From: Heligmosomoides polygyrus polygyrus | Taxonomy: Eukaryota > Nematoda > Chromadorea > Rhabditida > Heligmosomidae | Reading direction: 5' to 3' | DNA: 64,000 nt | Assembly (NCBI GenBank): GCA_947396885.1 | Contig: OX377202.1 | Coordinates: forward strand, 80,138,643 to 80,202,642 | Shown: positions 24,888 through 36,900 of the stretch, in pieces | Layout: each line of letters begins with the position of its first letter | Position numbering within the stretch: the first letter of the stretch is position 1 | Made by a program: the position numbers and the translations under genes | Notes under the pieces: generated by a model | The model's database searches: none | Told to the model about the DNA's origin: nothing | What the model saw: the letters and a program-made list of their open reading frames with translations, nothing else

Positions 24888-25955
24888 GTGGCCAGGGGTG
24901 ATCTACGATTTACGACTTACGGCCATTTTTACCGATTTTTTTACGATTTACGATTTACATGTTGGAGCGTAAATTGTAAATTTTCGTAAATGTGATCTTT
25001 GATCAACAACCAAATGGCGTCCAAATTTATGTGGACTGGGTTTCAAAGATGTGTAGACTGTCATGGTCCCTTCTTATAGCTCATTCCCACTTCCCTTTAG
25101 AGTTGTTTTTGATGCCCTAATGTGTTACTGTGGCCATTTCCTTCTTTTCCGGTCTAGAGCTAGCAAAGCACACTGCATTCCTACTGCCGACGGTTCTTCC
25201 ATTACAGCCCACAGAAAGGCATTTGAGGCAGTTTCTTAGAGAAAGAGGAGTATTCTAGATAAACGTCCTGTTTGGTAGAAACGTCTAGTCAATTTTTTGT
25301 AACAGATATGCTAACCCTACCGAATAGGACTGACGTAAATCTGCAATCGAACATCATTCATGATTCGAAGCGGAGTCTAGAAAGTTGCCACAGACATGTG
25401 GAAAGGATAAACCACTAATGATAAACCACTAATGTTTCGGTCTAGGTGGCGAGGACGGGTAGCATTGAGAGATCGGAACGCCCTACCCAGTCAGGCCGTA
25501 TTGCGCTGGCACGCTCCCACCTACCAATGCTGCTCACCTTCGCGACATTTACCTAGATTTACATGCAGGCTACAGAATTGGTAAAGAGTTGGGAATTTAA
25601 TGAATATTCAAACGATGCAGGCTTTTTGTTGGAATACCATGCGTCCGCTTAAGTAAAGTTTTTGAATTTACAGATGTTCAAGTCAGTGAAAGAGCAAGGT
25701 TTGGTTTGAAAGATGTCTTGCTAGCAAGAAGCCGCGAAAAAAATAGTTTGGTAAGAAAACTGTAAAGCTCAAGCTGAAAATAACACGACAAACAAATAAA
25801 TATTGAATCATATCTGATTGACACTAGCAGAAAAAGCCACCGGAAATCTAGTTGTACTGCACTACAGTTATGTGGCTCTTGCGATCTACGACGGTTTTTT
25901 CGTGATTACGATTTACGATTTAGGAAATTTCGAAATTCACTTACCCTCTGGCCGT
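24888..25955. mobile_element. Possible second hAT-like element with TTACGAT-rich ends
   Basis: The left edge reads CCAGGGGTGATCTACGATTT, and the right edge, inverted, reads CCAGAGGGTAAGTG. Both edges hold runs of TTACGATTTACGATTTA. The match between termini is short, so the limits are tentative. Confidence 0.3.
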
Positions 25956-26318
25956 GGCAGCGTTAGAATTGCCTCGAAATTCTTATTTTCCTACTTGCAG
26001 TTAACATCTACTGCTTGTTAAAAGAGCGAGAAAGAGCAAATTTTATGGAAATTTTGATGTTCATGCCGTGGAATCGACGTGTCCAACGTGCCCTAATATT
26101 TTCTTGTTTGGCAGTGGAAGTGCCATTTACTTGAATTTGTGTTACTGAAGCCCGCCGATCGACCAAAAACGCGCCGCTTCTTAGGTTAGGTGCCTCTCGT
26201 GACTACGGTAGCATGATCACCCACCACGATTACGGTAGGGTGACCGACTACTAGGCGCCTGGGACGAATGTTTGCAGACGAGTCGAGTTGACTTTGAGAG
26301 ATGGAGCAAATTCTTGCG

Positions 26319-26488
26319 GATACTAAGCGGGCTGGTGCCTGCTGCACACCGGCAAGGTGTCTTAAAACGGGTAAATTGGTTCAGCCAATTCCCGGGGTTC
26401 CTTCCCTTGCCCAGTTCACAGGAACCGTGTCTAGTAGTGTTCCACGACCATGCGCAATTTCGGAGCGGGCATCAGCCCGCTAAGTATC
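26319..26488. repeat. Inverted repeat, 24-bp arms
   Basis: GATACTAAGCGGGCTGGTGC at 26319 and GCGGGCATCAGCCCGCTAAG at 26465 are inverted copies (21 of 24 positions), separated by about 120 bases. Confidence 0.7.
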
Positions 26489-27222
26489 TTTTTGTGCTGC
26501 CCAGCAGACTACGGGTTTTATTTGCTCGTATTTTGTTCTTCTTTCTCTAATTTTCATTCGTTTTGATACCATCGAGTCGGTCACAGGATCACCTTTCAAA
26601 ACTCACAAATGGAGAATCAATGCATCGAAATAAGCTGACGTAAACATTGGTAAGAAACCACACATAAGCGAAAAACGAGCCGATGGAAAGAACCTGAAAA
26701 AAAGAATCTGAATTGGCTACCGCGTTCGTCGACAAAGAAAACGTAAACCTCGGTTTATCCCCTAAATTTGCAGCGTGATTGTCATTTCTCGAGCATTTCT
26801 ATTTCCTTCACCTCCATTGCAATTTATTATCTAGAATGGCTCTTGCGATATTTATCTTTTGAGAGCTTCTTCACCCACATATCTGTTGTAGCTATAGTTC
26901 AGGTGATGGGATCTAATGCTTTGAAAGCTCTTCTTGTTGCTCCATAGCAGCTCTGCTCCTTCCGCGTCCATTCATCGTGAAATTTCAAAGCGAGCGCTTC
27001 AATCGACCACACTACCATAATCGGGCGCATAGCCCCGCCTTCTACAGTAAGGTCGAGAGACCTAACGTAGCGCAGCGCTATTTGAGCAAAGCGAGCGATG
27101 ATCGAAAAATTAACGTGTCTACCCAACTCCTAGGTTCTCCTCAAAAGTTCGCTCCCGACTCCGCGTCCGGCAGATGGGCAGACTACGGGGCGAACGAGGA
27201 TTCTCCAACGACTTACAGCAAT

Positions 27223-27363
27223 TTAACAGAGAAAATTACAGCCGAAAGCGATGGTAGCGCGGCTTCTCAAGTGATATGGTGAGCGATAAGCCGCGTTATC
27301 TGAGTTTTCCGCTGTGAATTCTCTGTTAAGGCTATGTAAATCGTTGATGAATTCGGCCCCTGG
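27223..27363. repeat. Foldback sequence upstream of ALY/REF
   Basis: TTAACAGAGAAAATTACAGC and GCTGTGAATTCTCTGTTAA are near-perfect inverted copies. Inside them GCGCGGCTT and AAGCCGCG pair as well. The right edge GTTGATGAATTCGGCCCC resembles the end of the element at 62707-62904. Confidence 0.65.
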
Positions 27364-27369
27364 ATTTCG

Positions 27370-27713
27370 GCTCTAAGTAAGGGTCCAGAAGGGCGAAAGC
27401 TGTCCTCCCCAATCCCGTCGGGAGGATCGACCCTTCGACCCTCCGTTCCCATGACCCAGCAAACGAGCCCGTCCGACCCACACCCCAGCCGCGACCCCCG
27501 AGGGTTCGTCGCCGAGGTGGCCGGCCCGTTTGGGCGCGCGCGGTCGCGGCGCGGCTCGCGCTTCGAAACGCGCGACATCGATCGCCGTGCGGTGGCGCCC
27601 ATTCGGGTGGTCGTCGTCGGTGCTCGGTGTGGTGTCGTGCTTTCGCCGCCTTTCGTGCTTCCGAAGCAGCTCTCTGAGCAGCGTCGTAATGCAGTCGCCG
27701 TTGCAGGTTCGCC
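27370..27713 (+). promoter_or_regulatory. GC-rich upstream region of ALY/REF with a possible trans-splice acceptor
   Basis: This stretch is clearly richer in G, C and CpG than its surroundings and ends at the ALY/REF start codon. TTGCAG at 27701-27706 lies only seven bases before the ATG at 27714, where a spliced-leader acceptor is expected in nematodes. An intron in the 5' UTR would look the same. The long minus-strand open frames here follow from the base composition and match nothing I know. Confidence 0.4.
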
Positions 27714-30700
27714 ATGACGTCCGTCAACATGTCCCTCGAGGAGATCATCAGCAAGAACAAGGTGAGCGGGCGCCAGGTGGCGGAGGGAGGGTGCTGACGG
27801 TGCGGAACTGAAGCGAGAACTTTGCAGAAGTCCAAGTCTGGGAGGCTGATTGGCGGCTTCCGAAGTGACGGTGTGAGCAAATCGAGCGCAGCAAGGAGTG
27901 GTGGGGCGAGGAATTTCGACAGATTTTCAGACGTGAGTTTCTCCCATTTTCTCTCCGTAGGGCCCCTAGGTAAGAGGAAATATAAAAAGGGCATTGCTAC
28001 AAGTCTAGGGCAGTGATGGTAGAGGGTACTCTACGTTTTTCAATGTAAGTCGACACCGGGTGGGCGGGGGGAGCCTGATATTCTCGTTTAATTTATATAT
28101 TCCTGAACGTTAATAAAAAATAAGGGCGCTAGTTACAAGTTGCGACTCCACCGATAAGACTTCGATCGAAAACATTTTTTCGCTGAAACTGTTTAGGGGG
28201 GGGGGGGTTATTTGGGGTGCTGATAACGAATCTGACATCCGCTTTTCGTTTTACGCTGGAGTTTCAGCGAAATCGGTGACTATTACCTTAGTCACCCGTA
28301 CCTTCCGTAACCTACCGTACTCCAGCGTAAAACGAAAAACGGATGTCAGATTCGTGATCAGCACCCCAAATACCCCCTTAGACGAAGTTTCAGCGAAATC
28401 GGTGACCCTGCCTACACTACTCATGTTAACGGTATGGGTGGTCTCCGACCGAATCGTGAAAAACGGAGATCAGATTCGTGATCAGCACCCCAAATAACCC
28501 CCAGGCCTATGTCATACGATCGCTCACCCCGAGCGAAGCCTAATGAAAGCCTCCCATATCGACTCATCGCTTCTAGCGATCGATATGGGAGCCTATCATT
28601 AGGCGTCGCTCGGGGTGAGCGATAGTATGACCCTAGACAAACTTTCAGCGAAAATTTTTTTTCGACCGAAGTGTCGGTGAACTGGGAACTTTTAACTAGT
28701 GCCAAAATAAGTACGGACTAGCCTTCGCGCGGTGTTGTGACCATGCAGTCCGATTCGGACCATGCGTTCGTCGGCCCTTCAACGAGTAGTAATGGCCCTG
28801 ATGGGTTTTCTAGTACGAAGAAAAAGGCTCGAAGTCCTTTTTCAGTTGCCACTTACACGAATGAATGGTATGTTCGACATGTCGTTTACTTCTGCACCCT
28901 AGCACCATCAGATAACTCGTCTGAAATAGGGAGTTGAGCCTGTGTGGTTAGAAGTTTGTCATTCTATTGGTGCCTCCAACATCATGAACGGTGGTGGGTA
29001 ACTGCTGAATCTCGTTGCGTTCCTCCCCTTTGTTAGGCAGTTCGCTGTTCGTTAGAGTAAGGTGCAATAACCTCTTCAAACCCGTCCGTGCTTTTTCTTT
29101 ATACTGGTGAATGAATTATAATAGCAATAAAAATGAAGGCGCAAGTAGGGTGGGTGGTCACTATCTAGTAAAGCCCTATTTGTTTTTGAAACCTGTTTTT
29201 TTACATCAATAGTGTGTTCTACCCCTACAGTGAACTGAGGTAGGCCATTTATGATGTAACTGGACATATACGTGCCTTCCTACCTAGGCATACAATCACT
29301 GAGTGTGGGGGGGGGTGACCCCTCCGGCCCTATTTGCGGCAAAATGCAATATACTTTATATGTACTTTACAATCATGCTAATTATATGTCCTCTAGTCCT
29401 GATAATTTCTGAGACGGATGCCTGAAACAGCATTACTAGATTGGGAGAGATGAACAAACTCGAACAACTCTGCCTATTGTTACACTAAAACAGTCGACGC
29501 GAACTCATTTAGTTCAGAAGTGTAAGGGCATGTTATGACAAACATTAGAGGGCTTATTGATCTGAATGAGAATATTAGTGCCTCCCCTACGAGGATACAT
29601 AGTCATTCATACATTGCGATTGTTAAAGTACACCCAGGACTCCCTTAAGACCTGCAACGGGGCATTTGTGTTATAATTATTGGGTTGCGCATTGGATGGT
29701 TTTTGAAGTTGAAAGAAATCAGTGTTCCTATAGAAAAGGTTCTATCTAGCTTGTGTTGCAAAGGGTGGAAATTTCATAGAGATTGTGAGTAGAAGGGAAC
29801 CGTTAGAGTGATCGTAAACTGAAAATGATGGATATATCCTTATGGGGGGAATGCTCAATCCTTGTTCGGTAGCGGCACCAGTATTGCAGATCAACTATTC
29901 CACAAGGATTACGCATTAAACTAGCCCACGAGAAAACTTTTCGAAAAGTTTCCACTGGGGAAAGGTGGCACTGCTCGCGTTTGTCTTGGTTCTCAAGCAG
30001 TGTCCCTGTTCGACGATAGATCCCGAATGGTACTAGACTTTTCAGAGGCCGTACCTAGCCATCTACAGCTATGTAATCGAGTTTGCATGTAATATATGAC
30101 TAGCTACTATTTCGGAGTTACAGCGCGTACCGTTCGGTTCCGTTGAGGTTTAAGATGAGTGACTATCGCTGAATTCGTAAGCCATCGCCACGGTTCGAGG
30201 AATTGCGTTCACTGCCACATCAACATCTCTTAAGCCGTATTAGGGAACGCAGTGAGAGGGATAAGTAGTAACGAGTTTTTCCATGAAAGCTTCTGTGCCT
30301 ACAACACGAAGCCTATCGGAGGGATAAACGGCGACTGGGAGCGTAGGATTCACGACTCCTTCATGAACCTTATTCGTTGGTTTTTCAACGGGCACGTGAA
30401 GCGCAGTCGGAGAAGGTGCCGGCACTCGATTCCAGGCAATTGGTTAGGATCCCCTCCTCAGGTAAACCAAGTCTTCCATCCCTCCGGGGTAGGTGGATTG
30501 GTACCATAATTGTCTGGGAAGAATAAGATGGAAAAGAAACCGTTGCATGTGTCTCGACCTGCTCTTTACATCTAACTGTTTTTGGGGGGCATGAGATCAA
30601 TCGGGATTTCTTTCCGATGTTTCAGGTGAGGGATATGGAAGACAATACCTGATCAGTCCTAGAGGGTGTGGGGTGGGGGGAAGATTTCTTATGACTTTCT

Positions 30701-33662
30701 TCAGTTGTTCCTGGCCACCATTGAGACCAACCTGTTTGGAACTAGTTGACTAAGTCAATAGAAACCATCAGTTCCACCTAGGAGGTAGAATCTTAGCGCC
30801 TATTTTCGCTGAGAGTATAATCTACAGGGTAAAACGAGGTTTGTGGAAGTAATCCCCAGACCTTTTTTCAAATGTGAGTTTTACGGGCCCCGAAGCTTAC
30901 TACCCGGCAGGAGTGCCATGCTATTGTTTCGGACACTCACCGAAAATCGAGTTTTGTCGAAGCGTCTGTATTTTTCATTCATTTTCTAGCTAGGAAAGGT
31001 TCAAGTTGAAACGGTCACACTAGCCAGTTGTACTGCTGTGTCGCGTCTGTAAATGCGCTAAAGTGGGGTTTTGGAATTAGTAGTCGCGTCTCTGCTAGTC
31101 ACCCTTAGAGGATTAAATGCGAAAAAAAGATTTGAGTGTAAGATGTTTAGCGGTCAAAAATGCTACAATAATGAATCGCCTCCGACCGATGTCTGGGATG
31201 CAACTGTGCAGAAGCTGATTGTGTATTACTGTTGTTTTCGTCGAGCGTTACTAAATGCTTGCCTTTTCAGCGAACCCCTGCCGGAAAGTGGAAGCACGAC
31301 AAATACCAAGAAGAGGCAGCAGCCTTCCGCTCTCGGGGTGGTGCGATCGCCAAAGTGGTCGCAGGGTCAAGCAATCCCAACAAGAAAGTCCGCGTCAATC
31401 TGTCCAATCTGGGACCGAACGTCGTCTCCGCTGATCTTGAGGTGTCTCGATCGTTCCTTCGACGACCATCCGCGCCGCTCCACGTGGACTAGCGAAGCTG
31501 GTGTAATTCTCAAGTAACTCGTTTTGGATGCCAGTGGCTCTGCTCTTGCGTCGAAGGTGGCTGAGAGTTTTGGTTGCTGACGCATTTCTGTGGCAGACCG
31601 ACGTCTTCTCTAATCCGCAGTGATGGTAAACGCTGATGGGAATCGAAGGAAACATGCTTGGATATCGTAAGTGTTTTGGTCGTCACTATGGATCATCATT
31701 CAGGAGCTTTTCGGTCCGTACAACATCGACACGGCGACTGTGCACTTCAACGAGCACGGTGTATCTCTCGGGACTGGTGACGTCTACCTCAAGAGGAAGG
31801 ATGCGCTGCAGATGTTTGAGGATTTCAAAGGCGTCTCCCTAGATGGTAGGTTGTGGTTCACAGTCAAGAGGCTGTACAACGGCGGAGATCTATTAGGAAA
31901 CTCAAACCATTGAACTGCAACAGGTTAGAGCCTGGTCGGTGAAAACCATCCTAAGTAGGTTACTGCACACTATTCCTATGCTCCATCTCTCTTGAATTTG
32001 CTCCAACGAACTCATCACAGTGCGATTTCCAAGGGTTTCGGGATTAACATTAGTTGGGGACCTCACTTGGTTAGAAATGTAACGACCGTTGACGATTAGT
32101 GATCTCTAGATCATCGAGGATGATAACCATAGTATCTAACTGTCAATTCCATTCTAACCAGCTGTTTGAGTTGCCCATACATTTTCGTCGTATGAATATT
32201 GCACCCTGGATTGCAACGTCTTGCGCTAGCCACCCGATATACAAAGAGGTCAATGTTTTGTCGTAATACGGTAGGCATTAGTCGGTGGAGGGGCGGGGGA
32301 GGTTCTAAGCCTGGAATGGACCTGGAACGATGGCAGTGTAGAAAGGATTGGTGCTGCAAGTGAGAAACGGCGAGTCCTATCATTCGTCGACACCAGCCCA
32401 TTCTTAATTAGAGATGGGAAATTATTATCTCGATAAAAAGGTTAGCATAAGGCAACCTTCACCATTTGCCTTTCGGCTCTGAACACCACTCGTGGCAAGG
32501 AACTCAGAGATGCGTCTTATCTAAGCCACCAGTTGGTTTTTGAGTGGCTAGTGCCTTTATACGTTCTCACGTCTGTGAGAATTGACGTGCGCCCTGCTAT
32601 ATCGCCGTTATTTTCGCTTAGTTCTTTATTTTTGGAGCTATTCTCTTATGGTTAATGCATCATCGACTGGATAGTAAGGCTACTCCAATGGGTTCCTTGG
32701 ATTGAGATTATTCCGGTGCAAGCAAGTGCCAAAGTGACTTGTATTAGACTACAATGTGAGGAGTCAGGGAATAGAGACTATCCTTAAAATTAGTCGGGAC
32801 GGAACTATAGAGCTCACAATCCTGAAAGCGAGCAATGGATTCCCTCTATCTGTGGGCATGAGTATTGGAATGTGTATGAGGTGTGACGAGAGGAGAAGAG
32901 TGCTATCATTGCGATTTTGCTGACGTTTAGCGATTACAGATGTCGCGCTTAGCTATTTTTCCAAGCATTTTGGCAGGCATTTGTAGGTTAGTACGCTGTG
33001 GAGGGTGAGGCACAGGATTCATTTGATGACAGCAACATGAAAAAGCGCAGTCGAAGTGTGTGTATAGGTCATCTCGTGCTAGAAGAATCGCTAAGAGTTT
33101 TTTAAATCTCTATCTATGTCCGCCTAATCGCATTCAATTCCTTCGTGAACAGCCCTTTTTTCAACGAAGGTTCCAATATTCAAGAATTCTAACTCCAACA
33201 TCATCAACATTTATACAAATGTGTTGAAGATATATGCTTGTTATGGTAATAGCATTTCTACGGAATGTTTTTGGGTAGATACTTAATCACCTTCACGTTT
33301 CAGGCAAACTGATAAAAATGTTGATCGTTGACGGAGGAGATGCAGTAGTGAACGGCATTGAGAGCAGGCTGAGCAAGCTTCCTCGTTCAGGACCAACCCG
33401 TGGAATTCAGAAGAAGTTCAGGTGCGAGCGTGGTTTCGATTGCTTTACGTTCAGTCCCTCGAGAATTCTGCTTAGGAGGTCTTCTACCGGAGCAGTTTCC
33501 ACGTCGTTCCTTGACCGTATTGTGGACGACAAGCCGCGCAAGGCCGGCATTCGAACTAGACGCCCTCTCGGCAACCGGGAGCGGAGGTCAGAGAAGAGCG
33601 TGGCCGAGCTGGATGCCGAGCTCGAGTCCTACATGAACAAGGGCAGACCACTTGATCTTTGA
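27714..33662 (+). CDS. aly: ALY/REF-type mRNA export adaptor, six exons, complete
   Basis: Exons 27714-27761, 27828-27932, 31271-31441, 31704-31845, 33304-33421 and 33476-33662 join without phase conflict into 256 residues. The N terminus MSLEEIISKNK is the UAP56-binding motif of REF proteins. A basic/Gly linker leads to RTPAGKWKHDKY. The RRM spans about residues 91-167, with RNP2 VNLSNL and RNP1 GTGDVYLKR, and GVSLDGKLIKMLIVD at its end. The C terminus carries the second conserved UAP56 contact, ELDAELESYM. REF proteins link the exon-junction/TREX complex and the RNA helicase UAP56 to the NXF1 export receptor in the nucleus. Intron 2 is 3.3 kb and intron 4 is 1.5 kb; intron 2 holds a nested foldback element. 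The neighbouring gene ends 269 bases away on the opposite strand. The family assignment is secure; the paralogue is not resolved. Confidence 0.92.
28130..28690. mobile_element. Nested foldback element in ALY/REF intron 2
   Basis: Three levels of inverted repetition are visible. Outer arms: TCGATCGAAAACATTTTTTC near 28162 with its inverted partner near 28650. A 55-bp pair at about 28206-28262 and 28318-28376 contains GGTGCTGATAACGAATCTGA and CAGATTCGTGATCAGCACCC. A second pair at 28511-28631 contains GATCGCTCACCCCGAGCGA and TCGCTCGGGGTGAGCGAT. AGATTCGTGATCAGCACCCC also occurs a further time near 28470. No protein is encoded. Confidence 0.75.
28700..31270. other. Remainder of ALY/REF intron 2
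   Basis: Unique AT-rich sequence with G tracts (e.g. 29307-29316) and a SINE head fragment at 30394-30520. No additional exon is required by the phases on either side. Confidence 0.5.
30394..30520 (+). mobile_element. SINE head fragment
   Basis: GCACGTGAAGCGCAGTCGGA (A-box side), GGTGCCGGCACTCGATTCCA, then CATCCCTCCGGGGTAGGTGG and ATTGTCTGGGAAGAATAAG. The tail half is missing. Confidence 0.6.
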
Positions 33663-33930
33663 TTTGTCGTGTTCATTTCTCTGTTGCACCAAATCTCATG
33701 CGTGTTCCTTATTTTCGGAAATATATGACGGACTAAGAGATCTTTGGAGGTTCGAAATAGCCGTGCGGAGCCCGTTGTCGTGGCTTCTCTGTTGTTATTT
33801 GCGTTTGTCGTTGTCATTCAATGCTGTGAACTGTTGTTCGACTGTATTCCACCAGTTTGTTTCACCATATATTGGAAGCCTTTATGTTCAGATAAAACTG
33901 GTAACGAGTATCACTGTCGATGGCCGGCCG

Positions 33931-36900
33931 CTATGAGGGGTCGGACATGCCGACCATTCCGGGGAGTTGTCGTGGTTTGTCTGAAGAAGCAATGCAGGGG
34001 TAGTGAGAGGTGAGCACTGGTGAGACAACGACGTGAGCGCATACCTGTAGGCTTATCGAATGGGTCGGAGTCTTCGGATGTCTCGAAGCTCTTCAAGGTT
34101 TCGAGAGAAGTGGGGACGAGAGTGGGGAAGGTCTCCTCGGTGGACTCCTGCCCGGACGGACTGGAGTCACCGTCTATCGGCTTGAACTCCTCTGAAGTCC
34201 AGCCGTGTTTTCGTGATAGGGTGGAGTCCCCATCGACAGGACCGGGCTTCTCGTCCGTCTCCCACGGCCGTGGAAGGAAGCCATCTGGAAGAAGAACAAA
34301 ATCAGGATGAATTGGAAACACGAAGTGGGGAAGCGGCTTGTTTTGACAGCAGGTTGTGTCCACACAAAGAACAACATCTGCTCTATACATTTAGTAGAGC
34401 TGCGACACACCTAACGGCATGTGGTAGTGGAGTTGGTAGCGCGTTGAGCAGAATTCTCTTACGGTGTGAGGTAAGCACGATTTTGAAAAACATTTCAGTG
34501 AAACAGTCAAGAAATAAGGTTTAGTGAAGCAGTTCTCATTCCAGGTGGGAGGTAAATTTTTGAAGTTGACCTTCTCCAGAGCCTGAGAGCACTATACCTA
34601 TACCATTTCCACGTCAGATTGGACACCTTTCACGTCAAGTCGTAGACTCTTCTAACAAACTTGGCGCTTCTGAAATCAAAGTGAACGGCTTACAATTCGA
34701 AACGAGCTTCATAGCAGTTAAACTACAGACTATCTCAGATGGCTAGCATAATTTTTTGTTCGAGGAAAACTGGTAGACTTTTTTTGAAATTTTAATTCAC
34801 ATACTCAGTGAGTGAACTCATTGCCTGAAATTTTTACAGAACAGATTTTTTTAAAGAAAGATGGAACGCATATATCTATCTTTATGCTCAATTTACACTA
34901 CCAATCAAATGAAAATCGCAACGACCTTATCGAATGCTCGGCGCTTCTTTTAATGCAGTAAATGATTACCTTTTGCGCTTTAAAACGAATTTTAATTTAT
35001 TATTTTTTTCAAAAAAATGCTATAAATTTATTACACTCATTTAAGCAGCTGGACTTGAAAAAATTCAAAGAAAGTTATACCTATTTTTTCAACAAGAACT
35101 TATTCTGTCCATCGTGGAGAGTTTGTAGTTTAACCAGTAAGAAGCTCGTTTCGATTTGGAAGACCTTCACTTTGATTCCAGCAACGTCCAGTTTGTTTAG
35201 AGTTTATTGTGTCCAATTTGACGTGAAAGGTCTCCAATTTGGTTTGAAATGTGTCCAACTGGACGTGAAAAGTGCAAAATTTGATTTCGAAAATGTACAA
35301 TTTGACGTGGAAATGGTGTATATAGTTGTGATGGGAAAAGTATAGGCTCCTCCGCTATCTCCATTAGGCGGCACCGTGGCCGGTCATACCGCCTGCGAAG
35401 TTTAGCATCACTGTTCTGCTGAAGTTATGATCGGTTTCCCTCGTTGCTCAGCGCCTTTATGGACCCAGTGTTGTTCAGCACAAATCTTTCCCGAAACTGC
35501 TTAGCAGTTGCCTCGGTAGTTTGTTGCAGTTGTCACTGGTACCTAACGATGGAAGGAGAGGGAGTGCGTCAGCGCTGTCGTAGCAGGTGTCCGACTTCAC
35601 TTTCACCTGAATCGATGCTTCTGGTTCGGTTCGCGCCCAGACCAACCAAGCCCTCCATTCTTTCTGGGTGGGCGAAACGCTATCAGACTCCTTTTAAGAA
35701 AAGAAAACACGAACATTCACTTCAACTGGTCCTTGCAGTTCAGTGACCAGTTTGCGAAGTATAGTTATGCTCTCGATTTTTTCGAATGTTCGAATGGCTT
35801 CGAATTCTCACAAATTTCAAATGTCCGAACTGAAATACACTAGAGAAACGCGATTTTTTGAGTACTCGAATTCGAATACATTCGGAATATGTGATTTTTT
35901 GATTTTTCGAATTGGAATATTAAAATTCGAATGCAAATCAATGGAACGCCTATTCGAATAGATCATTCGAGCACAACTATTGCAAGGGCTATACAGACAT
36001 TCAATTCGCCACCACGATATCCTATAAGAGTGAAGTAGTGTGACGCATCTCAGAAAGGGATTAACTAAGGCCGCCCTCCATTCTCTGTCCTATTAAAAAG
36101 AAGCCCTCCCATACGATTCGATTTGACTGCTCAAACGTGCTCTCCGTACTACTTGTTTCTTTCATTGCTTTCTTGAATAATGGTCGTCTTGCAAAGCCAT
36201 CCCTCCGGGGTCGGTGAATTGGTAGCGGAGTTGTCTGGGAAGGATAATGCACTAACTTGATCATCGGCTGGCCATCGCAAATCACTGTGTAGGCCAAATA
36301 CGCATTCATGTCGCTTCCACGACATCCCGTAGAAGTAGAATGCCTGGCACATCCCAAAAGGTATTGAGTAACGCCGATCTTGTTAGTCCTTATTTGCCAT
36401 TTAATTTCTAAGCTTTCTATGCTATGTTGCAGTCATCACTAACACTAACAGGTGGAAGGCGTTATTTTGAAGGGGAAAAGAGTCAGGTCGTTTTGTCTCT
36501 CCTTGTCGGTGTTTAAGTTCTGGACAGCTCTAGAATTCTTCTACTCGATTATAAGCAACGTTGCTGGGATGGTCTGCCTGCCATTGTGTTGTTGCTTCGC
36601 AGTCACGCTTTCCCTGTTCTTTTACTCATTGTTTAAGCAGCAGCACGGATTAGCCAATGGCAAGTTCATTTGAATCACTAAGCCATTGAATGCCTTTTTT
36701 GTTGATAATTCACTTGAGCTTGTAAAGGACAAGTATAGACTTAGAGAATGGAGAAGTCGAGAAGTGAAGTTCTCTTAACAAAGAGAGCCTAATTTATCAG
36801 TTGGAAACAATGGCCTTCGTCGTCGGTGCCAAAGCGCTGGCGAATTCTTCCCCACATTGCCCTTTTTCGTCGCCAGCGAACTTCTGTCAAATTGTCCATC

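Larger units (their letters stand above)
23860..27200. other. Intergenic stretch, repeats only
   Basis: Between the presumed end of the FANCI-like gene and ALY/REF lie a SINE copy, the TTACGAT-rich element and a foldback (26319-26488). No exon pair with agreeing phases was seen. Confidence 0.45.

Noticed and set aside
27332..27994. 220-residue open frame on the minus strand across the ALY/REF 5' end
   Set aside because: GC-rich antisense shadow of the first two ALY/REF exons and promoter; no family resemblance.
34020..34310. Plus-strand frame opposite the exon at 34045-34284
   Set aside because: The minus strand has both splice borders and a continuing last exon; the plus reading is the shadow.
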